Both the position numbers and the translations under genes were made by a program. A stretch of DNA of 64,000 bases from Nemophila menziesii. Taxonomy: Eukaryota > Streptophyta > Magnoliopsida > Boraginales > Hydrophyllaceae. The stretch is from NCBI GenBank assembly GCA_029959085.1, contig JARWIR010000017.1, positions 26,350,144-26,414,143 of the forward strand, in the 5' to 3' direction. Shown here in pieces: positions 1 through 10,126 of this stretch. The notes beneath the pieces were generated by a model. The model made no database searches, was not told the origin of the DNA, and saw nothing but the letters and a program-made list of their open reading frames with translations. How positions within the stretch are numbered: position 1 is the stretch's first letter; each line of letters starts with the position of its first letter.

Positions 1-230
1 CTTTACCCTCTGTGATTTCGGCCATCTATTCCTTTACACAAATAGTCATTTCTATTTAACCTCTTAGACTCCTCAACGGGTCTATAAGAGTCGGGATCAT
101 GTCCCACAAATGTATTTTACATAAGTGAAATTGCTGATGGTATGTTGTTATCGATTCCATCATTTCTAGACATATTGTTTGTCTTGGTAGACATCATTTC
201 AATTACCAAGGATTACACAATATTATAGAT
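1..230 (-). pseudogene. Decayed Copia-type gag N-terminus (fragment)
   Basis: Read on the minus strand this stretch gives a short Ser/Asn-rich start (MSTKTNNMSRNDG) at about 196, then a stop, then a segment with NRNDYLCKGI. That resembles the gag N-terminus of Copia elements, where a W/N-Y-(M/L)-C-K motif is usual. It runs off the left edge, so the rest of the element lies outside. The internal stop and short length make it non-functional. The assignment is weak and rests on motif resemblance only. Confidence 0.3.
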
Positions 231-1177
231 AATTCAAACAAACGAATTATTCAACCTTTCTCACTAAAAGACAACACAAAAACTTGATTCTTTCTTACGA
301 CAAAATGATTAAATTAATTTTAATTTCCCAAGTTTTTATATTCTTGTTGTAGAGGATCGAAGAAATTAAAGAGATAATCAATTCACGTAAAAGAAGAATC
401 TCAATCAATTAAGAATTCTTTTAGCGGAAAATTTTCAAACCACAAGGTTCGACAAGTATGCCGATACTAGCAAGATTGATATTAGTTGTTAAAAACACAC
501 ACTAATATTACAACGTAATATGACGTTAGTAAGCGAGTATTTTTCTAGTATGTATACACAAGCCTAGAAATCAGAATAAGAGAAAAGAAATAGAATGTAA
601 TATTCATGTTCTGTATACACAGACCCAAAAAAAAAAAATTCCAAAAGTAAAGTTTATAAAACATAAAAAGAAAATGTTTTCTGGTTTATACCACGTGAAT
701 CATAAATACCTTAAATTGTTGTGTTATGTTTGTATAAACCAGTAAAACAATATAGGAACTAATGCAGAAATAAAATAAAAGTAAATAATTAAATAACAAC
801 AATTAAATAACTTTACTTGTCGAGGCTCGGATTGGATCCGATGTCTTTAAGGTATTTAGGCCACGTACAGGTGTCTTACGTTTGTTGGTTTCAACCTCCA
901 GGATACAACGACAAAACTATTCAAAAGAAACTGACACACGAATTCTTAAGAATTTCAACGAACTTAATAATGTTGCTTCTTTCTATCTCTCTCTTATAAT
1001 TTTAATGCTTTTGAAAAATGAATGAAGAAAATGGTTTAGTTGGCCAACTATTTATAGAAAATGAAAAGGTGGCTTGCCAAAGGTTGTGATGTTTCATTTT
1101 GGAGTTACGTTGTATTAATTAAAGATACAACGTTTACTTAAAAGACCAAAAAACTTGGGCTGGTCCAAATGGTATGA

Positions 1178-1305
1178 ACCTAAGGCCCAAAAGCCCAACA
1201 AAGATGACTAAGGCCCAAAAACCCACAAAGCTAATGGTCCAGGTTCAACCCTAGCTAAGGCCCAACAAAGCTATGGACCTAAGGCCCAATGTCCAACAAA
1301 GCATT
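1178..1305. repeat. Cluster of AAGGCCCAA repeats
   Basis: Four imperfect copies of a unit beginning AAGGCCCAA, most followed by AACAAAGC-type sequence, occur in 130 bases. GGCCCA is the core of the plant site II/UP1 promoter element. Here the copies may simply be a degenerate tandem repeat in the U3-like region. Confidence 0.5.
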
Positions 1306-1345
1306 TTTTTTTCTTTCTTTCTTTGCTATATATAAAAAAAAAATA

Positions 1346-1447
<102 letters not shown>

Positions 1448-1639
1448 TTCTTTTTCCTTTTAATTTCTCCAAATTACATGACTCAATTTCTCATTCAATT
1501 TCAAATGATTTTAACCAAGTGAATATATTACGTTAATCTTCACAACTTGAGTAAACGTATTAATATCCGAATCATTTCATTAAATTGAGTCACCGACTAA
1601 CATCGTAAACATGGTCAACACTTGGGTAATATCCCATTT

Positions 1640-2170
1640 GTCCAACAACATCAAGCACCAAGATGAGGAGGAAAAGTGAAGTTTAAAGTCTTATATCAAG
1701 AGGAGAGGTCAAAAGAGAGAAAGTACCACTCAAAGAGTTAAAGAAAAGCATAAGAATCTGGATATTTGTTACTTCTTGCTGATTTCGAGCCAAAACAGTA
1801 TTGATTCAGGCATGTAGTTTCAAAGTAGAAAGTTGCGCCTCTAAGTTAGCTCGAATTGAGGTGTGGAATCAAGTGATTTGGACTTAAGACATAAAAGTTA
1901 CGGTTGTTTTACTAGAATGTGTACAATAGTACATGAATTACTAATTGGAGTTGGGCTTTTAATTACTTAATTAAGCCCAAGATTAGACCTAATCCATTTT
2001 TACTCTCTATATAAGCTCATTTAGATCTTTTTTATTCAGTACCTCTAAATTAAACTTCAATTTGCATCATATTTAGAGAAAGCGTCAAGATGCCAAGAGT
2101 AGTAGCTGGAGAATCCATTTTTCTCCAACAACAGTTCCTTTCATTCCTCTAATTAGGTTCTTTTTTTCTT
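1640..2170 (+). repeat. LTR-like promoter region (possible solo LTR fragment)
   Basis: Noncoding. It holds TCTATATAA (2006-2014) followed by a pyrimidine-rich leader-like stretch, and palindromic TTAATTACTTAATTAA-type sequence with GGGCTT/AAGCCC flanks at about 1955-1980. This composition is typical of a Copia LTR U3/R region, but no matching second LTR, TSD or primer site was found. Confidence 0.3.
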
Positions 2171-2194
2171 TCCACTTTAGAAGTTTCAAAAAGG

Positions 2195-2880
2195 TGTTAA
2201 GACAGTTACACATTAGAAAAGTTTTAAACATATTCAAACTACAATCACTTTAAAAATAAGAATGAAAATTCAATATGTAAAACATGGAGGCTTTATGTTT
2301 TAATTTGATTGATTTTATCAATTTAATTGTAAAATTGTAATTTTTTAATACTATCACACTAGATTGGTATTTAGAATTTCAATAATTTACTTTTTCACCG
2401 TTTATATTTATTATAACGAGTATTCTTAACTTCTTAGCTTTTGTCTCTTGCATAGAAGAGTAATGTTGGATATCATCCAAAAGCAATCGCCCAAAACTTA
2501 TTCATGATATGGATGTTGGGTGGTTCAATCATACCAAAAGAAAAAAAAATAGTTAAAAAAGATAAACAGCATAATTAGATCACCTAAAATCCACATTATA
2601 AGTAAAAAAAATTTGATACATGAGAGAACCACTTTAAACTCGGAGTAAATGACTCCAATGAGATTCGATTCTAAGAACTATTGGTCTCTGCGGAGTAACC
2701 TAACCACTAGTCCAACTATCGTTACTAATAATTTTATATTCTCCATAGAAATTACCACGTTCTCACATGGGATTAAGAATCATAACCATCTCATTTTCAT
2801 TTTACAATGACCTTTGTATAGTCTTTTATGTGAAAATTTTATTCATTGTGGACATTTAGTATTCTAACATCGTCATAAAG
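2195..2880 (+). repeat. Duplicated block, copy A
   Basis: About 0.65 kb that is similar throughout to 4570-5140. Shared blocks include TACTATC(T/A)CACTA, TTGGTATTTAGAATTT, TTTTGTCTCTTGCA and a well-kept 3' end (about 2757-2870) starting CACGTTCTCACATGGGAT. Copy A is interrupted by a SINE at 2617-2725. The second copy lies immediately upstream of the P450 gene, so this may be a duplicated promoter block or two members of an unnamed repeat. Confidence 0.7.
2617..2725 (-). mobile_element. tRNA-derived SINE (degenerate)
   Basis: On the minus strand the sequence has an A-box-like TAGTGGTTAGG, about 40 bases of spacer and a B-box-like GAATCGAATC, then a 3' part ending in AT-rich sequence. The 3' half (CGAGT..AAAGTGG..TCTC) matches the SINE at 4864-4977. 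No clear target duplication was seen. Confidence 0.55.
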
Positions 2881-4560
2881 GCGATGGTATGTAGGTAGGT
2901 GAAATGGGTATTTGGTGTTTTAGGTGGGTTGTGGAGGATTTCACCATCACTAAGATTATGATTTTCAGATTGGGGTTTTCCTATTGAAATTTAGTCTTGC
3001 CTTGAAAAAGATCAACTCTCGTATAGGTTCTTGTGGACCATTTATGTCAATGTTTGGGTTGACTTGAGCTACCACCATTAGTTTTGTTGGGCCAGGCTTG
3101 ACACTCTTCTTTAGGGGACTCATAAACCACCAATTTCTTCTTCATTCCATATACATTACCGTTACCACTCCTTGGGCTCAACAAATTTTTTGTGGGACGA
3201 TTATCACCACTAGCGGACTTACCAAAACCTTTGTTTGGTACAACAACTTCATAAATATTTTCTATATAATGATCATCTTCTTGTTGGAATTTTTCCTAGC
3301 CCCAATCGTCTTACAATGAATTGAACACAAGTGTTTACAGTAAACAATATAGTTATCCTTACAGTATTGATTAAAAGAATTATTTCCTTGAATCTACTGC
3401 AAGCTCTTATGATTATGGTATTTTTTAACATAATATGAAGGTGGGTTCTTGATTTACTTGCAAACTAGCTATTGTAAGGTGTTATGATACTGAGAATCTA
3501 GCTCATAGGACTTAATCTAAACTTATTTTTACTCGTTGGATCATTAAGTTAGGCCTCGATGATCCGGATAAATTAATATGTAGCTAACAAGTATTTATTG
3601 AATAAATATCAGTAGTTCTTGTTTATCGTGTTAGTTCCATAGAAATCGCACATAGAGATTTGATTATCGAACCAAATAAAGCTAGAGATTCATAATGGTT
3701 AGTTAGCTTGAACTTTCAAGTGGGTTAATCTCTATAAGGTTTTAAATGCTTGTAATACTTTGACGTTAGATCATCGCTATAGTTGCGTATGTACTTGTCG
3801 TGTTTAGGTACTGGATTACTAGTGTGTCAAAATGCTAGTCAGAAGGATATTAGACATGGCTAAGTAATTTTGTTACTAAGGGTGAGTCAAGACGGAATAT
3901 ATCAACTCTAGGTAAAGAGGTTATACTCTACGATGTCATAAGATTATATTTATTGTATCAAATCCTTTGCCAAGGTGATAGAATAAATGAAGGAATGAGT
4001 TTCTTAGGTTATTCGTCAATCGGTGATAATCGACATGTAATGTAGTTGATTGTCTATTGGAATTTTACAACTATACCATATCCCAATATGATCAGGAGTT
4101 GTTAAGATAGAAGGAGTACATGCATGATCCTTTACCAGGTTCTTCGTTCAAAGTTACTTCACGTTATCCAGTCGTTGAGGAGTGGTAGACGCAAACCGCG
4201 ACTAGAGGTTATTTGATTTAATTATCATTGGTTTAATGTTGAACCCACCTAGTCGCACACTAATGAGTTCGATCTTGTTTAATGTTATTACTTATATTTA
4301 TTATTGTATATTAAATATTAACCAATTACATACTTGAAATATTTGTATATGGATTTGTTAACACATATTAATATACTAATATATTAAATTTGGCTAAGAC
4401 AAAAGAAAAAAAATAGAAAAAAGAAATATAACTTGGATAGCTCAAAACATAACCTAAGGTGTAAAATCCCAAATCCACTATACAATAGGATATTTTAGTG
4501 GACTTAGGTCATTATCTCAAAAAGCAACCGTTCTAAAACACACAATTTTTCTCTCTGCTC
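2881..4560. other. Intergenic stretch without a recognisable gene
   Basis: Both strands were examined. The longest open frame (3098-3319, 73 residues) starts inside repeat-like DNA and resembles no family known to me. The part 3360-4300 looks like decayed transposon DNA but has no identifiable domain. No P450 remnant follows duplicated copy A. Confidence 0.5.
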
Positions 4561-4569
4561 TAAAAGTCT

Positions 4570-5140
4570 TGAAAAGATATGATGATAGTTACACAATAGA
4601 AAAGTTTTAAGTCTATTTAAACTACCATCGTTCTAAATTACAAGATTAAAATTTGGTGGGTAACCCTGTAGGATTCTTGCTTTTGAAGTTATCAGTTCTA
4701 TCAATTTAATTTTAAAACTTTAAAGTATGAAATTTAATTTATTTTTTAATACTATCTCACTAAGATTGGTATTTAGAATTTAATTTCTCACCGCTTATAG
4801 TTAATATAACTAGTACCTTTAAACTAGTATGTATTAAAAAAAAAAAAAAAACTAGTATCTTTTTTTTTTGGTTACATAGGAGAGTCACTTTGGACTCGGA
4901 GTCATTAACTCGGTTCGAACCTGCACCACTAAATTGGTAGACCAAGGTCCTGGCCAGTGAGCTAATCCCATCTAGTTAAAAAAACTAGTATCTTTAAGGC
5001 TTTTGTCTCTTGCAGAGAGATTATCACGTTCTCACATGGGATAAAAAATCATAACCATCTTATTTTCATTTTACAATGACCTTTGTATAGTCTTTTATAT
5101 GAATAAATTTATTCATTGTGGACATTTAATATTCTATAAT
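4570..5140 (+). repeat. Duplicated block, copy B, just upstream of the P450
   Basis: Counterpart of 2195-2880. The closest match is 5022-5140 against 2757-2870, which differs at only scattered positions. It is interrupted by the SINE at 4864-4977, at a different internal position from the SINE in copy A. The block ends about 160 bases before the P450 start codon, so it forms the distal promoter of that gene. Confidence 0.7.
4864..4977 (-). mobile_element. tRNA-derived SINE with poly(A) tail and target duplication
   Basis: On the minus strand an A box TTAGCTCACTGG and a perfect B box GGTTCGAACC are correctly spaced for a tRNA-like RNA polymerase III promoter. The 3' end is an A tract (T run on the + strand at 4860-4869). 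The element lies between copies of AAAAACTAGTATCTTT, at about 4848-4863 and 4979-4994, which fit a retroposition target duplication. It is closely related to the copy at 2617-2725. Confidence 0.75.
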
Positions 5141-5190
5141 ACAGAACACACCCCCAATCATACTGATCGGTGCACTACTCTCTAGCTCGT

Positions 5191-5204
5191 GGTATATTAT
5201 AATT
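5191..5204 (+). promoter_or_regulatory. Candidate TATA region of the P450 gene
   Basis: The GGTATATTATAATT segment lies about 95-105 bases before the ATG at 5298, a usual distance for a plant TATA box plus 5' leader. Position and composition are the only support. Confidence 0.35.
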
Positions 5205-5297
5205 TCCTTTGTGTTGCTATAACTTCAAACTTTTTTCGGGAATGTTACCAAATTCACAAATTCAACATTTTCTCAAACAGTAGCCAATTTCAAAACC

Positions 5298-6868
5298 ATG
5301 GAATTAACTCTTCCTCTAATGATCACGACCCTTCTCATAATCATGACCATATTTTTTATTTCGAGGCCAAGAAAATTATGTATTCAGCCTCCCGGACCTC
5401 CGGGGCTTCCCTTCATTGGAAACTTGCTCCAACTTGATACCTCTAACCTTCATGAATACTTCACACAACTTTCAAAGACATATGGCCCTCTCATGTCAAT
5501 CAAGATAGGTTCTAAGCGAATCATAGTCCTTTCTTCGTCAAAAATAGTTGAAGAAGCATTGAAAAAACAAGATCTTATATTCTGTGATAGGCCTAAATTT
5601 CTAAGCCAACAAAAATTATCATACCAAGGCCTGAATATTGGGTTTGCACCATATGGTGAGCATTGGAGGGAGATGAGAAAGATATCTGTTCTCCATCTCT
5701 TGAGCACCAAAAGGGTGCAATCTTTTCGTACAATACGTGAAGATGAAGTCTCTCGAATGATCAAAAAGATATCTGAAGCTGCTTCTCAATCCAAAATCAC
5801 TAATCTTAGTGAAACTATAATATCCTTGACAACTACAATAACATGTCGAACTGCATTTGGTAAGAGGTACGACGAGGAAGATCAAGAGAGAAGAAATTTC
5901 TCCGACCTGCTTAAAGAAGTTCAAGCTGTCATGGTCAGTTTCTATTTTACAGATCATTTTCCTCTATTAGGCTGGATTGATAAAATATCAGGAGCAATTA
6001 CTCGCCAAGATAATGTTTTAGGTAAGTATGATATGTTTTTTCAAGAACTCATTGACAATCACCTTGATAAAAATAGGCCAAAGTCAATGGATAATGACAT
6101 TATCGATATCTTACTTAAACTTAGAGAAGATAAATCTAGTGCCGTTGATTTGACTATGGACCATATTAAAGCATTTCTACCGGTAAGCGATATTAATTTT
6201 CTTTTTTATTATATTTTGCTCAATTCGATAAAATGTTAATTTAGTATTTCTCTCGGCAGGATGTTTTTTTCCCTGGAATCGAAACAACGGCAGCTACAAT
6301 AGTGTGGGCAATGACAGCTCTGATTAAGAGTTCTAGCGCAATGGAGAAAGTCCAAGCAGAAATAAGAAAGGTTGTGGTGAACAAAGAGATGGTAGATGAA
6401 GATGATTGTCAAAAGCTTCCATATCTCAAGGCAGTGATAAAAGAGATAATGAGACTTTACCCTCCAGCTCCTCTCTTCCATAGACAAACAATTGAGAGTT
6501 GCATCATTGATGGATACGAAATTCAACCAAAGACTATGGTTTATGTTAATTTATGGGCAATTGGAAGGAATTCGGAAGATTGGGAGAAACCAGACGAGTT
6601 TTTACCTGAGAGATTTTTGAATAGCAACATTGATTTGAGAGGACAAGACTTTATGTTAATTCCTTTTGGTGCTGGTAGAAGAATCTGTGCTGGAATTTCC
6701 ATGGCACTTGCTAACATAGAGCTTGTGCTAGCTAATCTTCTCTACTCATTTGAATGGTCATTACCTACGGGAATGAAACAAGAAGATATAGACACTGAAG
6801 CATTGCCTGGTATTACAATGCATAAGAAAAACCCTCTCCTTCTTTATGCAAACCACTACAACACTTAA
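5298..6868 (+). CDS. Cytochrome P450, CYP71/CYP83-like (A-type), two exons
   Basis: Exons 5298-6182 and 6260-6868, phase-0 intron 6183-6259 (GTAAGC...GGCAG), predicting 497 residues, the usual length for a plant A-type P450. The start is ACCATGG. Seen in order: an N-terminal membrane anchor (about residues 5-22), the PPGPPG hinge (31-36), a C-helix WREMRK (W123), an I-helix GIETTA (301-306, oxygen activation), the K-helix ExxR (E357, R360), a PERF motif and a heme loop PFGAGRRICAG with Cys438 as the heme thiolate. The residue after the heme Cys is Ala where Pro is common. Family knowledge: an ER-anchored NADPH-P450-reductase-dependent monooxygenase of specialised metabolism. The late single intron fits the CYP71 clan. 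The substrate cannot be told. No neighbouring pathway genes are seen, so there is no evidence for a cluster. Confidence 0.92.
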
Positions 6869-7150
6869 TTCCCTTAATTCATGTTAATTCTGTATGAATA
6901 AGCATTGAAGGGGTATCCTACAATATTGTTCGTTTTTTCGTCATTCTGTATTCAAAAATTATGTTTTTCATGTTCTTATAACCAATAAATCACTTATTTT
7001 TTATTTGTTAACTCGCAACTAAAACACTCAAAATGATATATTTAACTTTTTTTTTTATGACAGTAAGTATATTAATGAACTTCAAATATTTTTTACATCA
7101 ATAGAAATGAGATATATGTCATTAGACTAGTGAAAGCCACTTTAAAAACT
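6869..7150. other. 3' flank of the P450, AT-rich
   Basis: Contains AATAAGCATTG at about 6898 and ATTCAAAAATTATG further on, possible polyadenylation context, including ACCAATAAATC (AATAAA at about 6983-6988). No coding potential. Confidence 0.4.
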
Positions 7151-7159
7151 ACTGCTCTC

Positions 7160-7600
7160 AAATCTTTTCCAAGTGTATTTGAATAGTTCCAATTCAGAAT
7201 TAGTATTACAATTCATAAGAACTTAATCACAAAGCCTTAAAGTGAAGTTGCAGAGAAAGAAAAGACTATCCTTATCCTCATAGATATTTCAGCATAACAC
7301 ACACTGATGATCAATAATCCAATAACTATTCACCATCCATGTGTATTTGAATAGTTCCAATTCAGAATTGTTTCCCACCAGCTTAACAGTGATATTACAG
7401 TTCATAACTTTAGGACAAAGCCTTAAAGTGAAGTTGAAAAAAAGAAAAGACTATCCTTGTCTTCAACGATATTTTCAGCATGAGACACATTGCTGATCAA
7501 TAATTAGATACCCATACCCCATCCAATAAGTCTGATGTCAGCATAACACACATTAAGGATCAATAATTCAATACCCACCCATTACCCATCCAATTAGAAA
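7160..7600. repeat. Tandem repeat of about 180-200 bp, 2.3 copies
   Basis: The unit beginning TGTATTTGAATAGTTCCAAT occurs at about 7168 and again at about 7341. Each copy continues with AAAGCCTTAAAGTGAAGTTG, an AAAAGACTATCCTT block and a TGATCAATAAT(C/T) block. A third, partial copy (CAGCATAACACACATT...) lies at about 7540-7600. No ORF. Confidence 0.8.
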
Positions 7601-7996
7601 AAGTTGTCTTATATTACCATGGATTCTCATTGCCTCTTAAGTATCAGCAAAGGAGAATTTTGTTGTTTTTTAATTACATATATCAGAAAATATTGATCTA
7701 AACAAATATTGTTTTTTGATATTCAAATTGGATCTAATATTGTTAAAATATTTAGGCCACGACGTATTATGTTCGTTGTCTTATATATCTAAAAAACATA
7801 ATTATTGGATTTGTCCAGTGAATTTGGATCTTTCGTATTACACAAAAACTATACAGGTTGACTCAATGGTCATGGTAAAAAATTGCACATGCTAAAATGA
7901 TTACACCACAATTTGGCCTAATTTAAGAGTAATAATTAATTTTTATTTATTTTTTTCACCTTTATTATATGTATAAGCAAATAGTTATTTATATAT
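7601..7996. other. AT-rich intergenic DNA
   Basis: No gene seen. 7727-7790 resembles 830-880, so it is probably a degenerate dispersed repeat. Confidence 0.5.
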
Positions 7997-8156
7997 TTAA
8001 AAGTTGAGATTATTACCTAAAGAGTCTTGAAAACACCACCTCGTGACCCAACAAGACCGAGTCTACACCTTCTTCTTACTAAAGACCACAAACTAAATTT
8101 AACACTACAAGCCTAATTTCCCAATTACCTCCTTACCCCCTTTTGTTTTTTATTTT

Positions 8157-8166
8157 TCTATATATA
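8157..8166 (+). promoter_or_regulatory. TATA-like box inside the Pack-MULE
   Basis: TATATATATT-type sequence is followed by a CT-rich, leader-like stretch (TCCTCTC repeats) and then a GC-rich open frame. It looks like a captured gene promoter and 5' leader. No direct evidence of use. Confidence 0.35.
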
Positions 8167-8293
8167 TTATTTTTTATCAAATAAAAATTAAAACCCAAAA
8201 GTCTTTCCTCTCTCCTCTCTCCTCTCTCATCAGCAATTGAAGCGACCTTCTTCTCCCATCGGAACCCTACCGGAGCAAAATCCTTATTCGTCC

Positions 8294-8485
8294 ATGATGC
8301 TTCCAGCCGACAGTCTTCTTCAAGCTTATTTCGATCTTTTGGAGCCTCCGTCAATGGCGGATATTTTGTGCAGCGGAAGAGATTCCTCGCGCAGCGGCGG
8401 CAGATCTCTCGCGCAGCGACGGCGGATCTCTCTTGCAGCGGCGAGGCTCCTCCGGTCCATGGTGGAATCTGTCATCCACTCTTGA
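8294..8485 (+). CDS. Small GC-rich ORF in the Pack-MULE, unknown
   Basis: ATG at 8294 opens a 63-residue frame (MMLPADSLLQ ... VIHS). The second half comes from near-repeats of GCGCAGCGGCGG and is Arg/Ser/Ala-rich. I recognise no domain. The sharp jump in GC content over the flanks and the leader-like sequence before it suggest a captured first-exon or CpG-rich fragment of a host gene. It may not be translated. Confidence 0.3.
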   Translation: MMLPADSLLQAYFDLLEPPSMADILCSGRDSSRSGGRSLAQRRRISLAAARLLRSMVESVIHS

Positions 8486-8574
8486 GAAGAAGAAACATCT
8501 CAGATTAATGAGTTTTTTTTGTTCCTTGATTTCTGATTTCAAAGCTTTTAATAGTACTGAGTATAGTACTTTTT

Positions 8575-9280
8575 ACAATGGCCGCTGGAACCTCGTGGCC
8601 TGATTGGTCGCTAGTAAAATTGCTGTAGAACGGAAAATTACAGCCGTGCCAATATTACGTGCAGGTTTGTTACGTTATGCAATGTTGGCTTTATCATTTT
8701 ATTGAAATCGATTTTTTAGATCCTTTTTTATATGTTAGATGATTTTGAAAGTCAATAAATTCATTCGTGACAGTAACTTTAATTTGTAAATTTGTAGTTT
8801 AACTTTTCTAATTTATTCGAATATTGGTTAATAATGGAATTGATAGAGTTGACTGAACCATTTGTCCATCGGTTCAGATTTTAACTCTATAAACTCATAC
8901 ATAAGGATAACTTATACATAAGGATGAATTAATAGTGATTGTAATGATTTGAAAATAAAAATTAATTAAATAACAATACTCTTCAATATTACTAAATCAA
9001 CCCTGAACTATTGCAATTTGCAGCAACTCGGTGAACATATATATAGGAATTGGTGTGTCGTGGCTTATTGATACATTATACAATTAATGAGCCATTGAGA
9101 ATACAAAATGCAGATGGTCTTAATTTCTCATTGCTTGTTTTTTTTGCTACTTCTGTTGGTTGTATTGGAGTATTGGTGTTAAGACGTTTAGTGTTTGGTG
9201 GTGAGCTTGGAGGGCCGAAACTTTGGGCATGGATCACTTGTGTATATTTTATGTTTCTCTGGCTTATTTTTGTTGTTTAG
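8575..9280 (+). pseudogene. MHX: Captured MHX (Mg2+/H+ exchanger, NCX-type) exons, broken
   Basis: Two consecutive exon pieces keep the original splice arrangement. Exon 1 (about 8578-8662) reads AAGTSWPD, then needs a one-base frame change to continue VASKIAVERKITA, and near its end ANITC. It is followed by a GTTTG donor. The intron runs to TTTGCAG at 9023. Exon 2 (9024-9280) reads [10 protein letters not shown] and then, after a frame change near 9050, [12 protein letters not shown] and a hydrophobic stretch containing [12 protein letters not shown]. GxSxPD and GGELGGP are hallmarks of the Na+/Ca2+-exchanger family, of which plant MHX is the vacuolar Mg2+/Zn2+-proton antiporter. The reading ends early at TAG 9278-9280. 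At least two frameshifts and missing 5' exons make it a pseudogene. Paralogues in the same family are the alternative. Confidence 0.72.
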
Positions 9281-9589
9281 AGGGTGTAATTTCTTATATT
9301 ATATGAATTATGTCTCCTTTTTTTTCATATAAATAAATTTGAGTTGTTACTTAAATTCAATTACTTGTGGTGATATTTATTTGCTTTTTTTTGGGAATTT
9401 TGTAATGTAAAATCGATTTTTGTATTAAACTCAATAACTTTTTTCTAAATGCTCAACACTGTACTAATTATACGAGAAATGCTCAACACTTTTATTGATT
9501 AAACGAGCATGCTCAGCACTTTTATTGATTAAAACGAGCATGCTCAGTATATTGACTCAATAAAAAAATTCGAATAATCAGCAAATTTT

Positions 9590-9770
9590 TCTGATGCTCA
9601 GTACTTTTTTCACGCTCAGTACTTTTTTCACGCTTAGTACTTTATGCTCAGTACTTTCCCATGCTCAGTACTTTTTCCATGTTCAGTACTCTATGCTCAG
9701 TACTTTTTCCATGCTCAGTACTCTATGCTCAGTACTTTTTTCATGCTCAGTACTTTATGCTCAGTACTTT
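9590..9770. repeat. CTCAGTACTTT minisatellite
   Basis: Twelve copies of a 13-18-base unit with core CTCAGTACTTT(T/A)T occur in a row, with more diverged copies (GCTCAACACTT, GCTCAGCACTTTTATTG) from about 9448. Three overlapping reading frames stay open across it only because of the repeat. Confidence 0.9.
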
Positions 9771-10126
9771 ATCCGGCGGTGGTCGGTGGTGGTCGGCGGT
9801 GGTCGGTGGCCGGAGGTCGGAGCTGGAATTATTAATAGTTAATGACAGAGGAGAGAGAAAAATTAATAAAGGAGGAGAGAGATTAATGGTAATGGAGGAG
9901 AGAGAGTAATGGTAATGGAGGAGAGAGAAGAATCTATTTTTTTTGTCTTATATACACTATAAGGGTAGTAAAGGTATTTGTCAATTTTGAGGCCTCTAAG
10001 TAGAACAGAGAATCCACTTGGTTCCTATATGGCTCTAAGATGGTCCCCAAGACCCCTTGGGTAATTCACCCTTAAAAGTTATGTTAGGTATTCAAAAAGG
10101 AAACATCTAATGATATGTATTATGAG

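Larger units (their letters stand above)
8006..10071. mobile_element. Pack-MULE (non-autonomous Mutator-like element) with captured gene DNA
   Basis: The element is bounded by a perfect 9-bp target duplication TTAAAAGTT (7997-8005 and 10072-10080), the hallmark length for Mutator-like elements. The ends form imperfect inverted repeats: left GATTATTACCTAAAGAGTCT against the right end read in reverse GTGAATTACCCAAGGGGTCT, with similarity continuing for several more bases. There is no transposase. Inside are a GC-rich segment with a small ORF (8294-8485), two broken MHX exons with their intron (8575-9280), a CTCAGTACTTT minisatellite (about 9590-9770) and a short GGTGGTCGG-rich segment. The combination of MULE ends and host gene pieces defines a Pack-MULE. 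Confidence 0.8.

Noticed and set aside
2881..3400. Second P450 after duplicated block A
   Set aside because: No P450 motif (PPGPPG, AGxxTT, ExxR or FxxGxRxC) found in any frame up to 4560.
5450..5957. Minus-strand frames of 104 and 112 residues under the P450
   Set aside because: Antisense shadows of the P450 first exon.
9594..9909. CRISPR-like array of short repeats at 9590-9770
   Set aside because: Units are 13-18 bases without distinct spacers, in plant DNA inside a transposon; it is a minisatellite.
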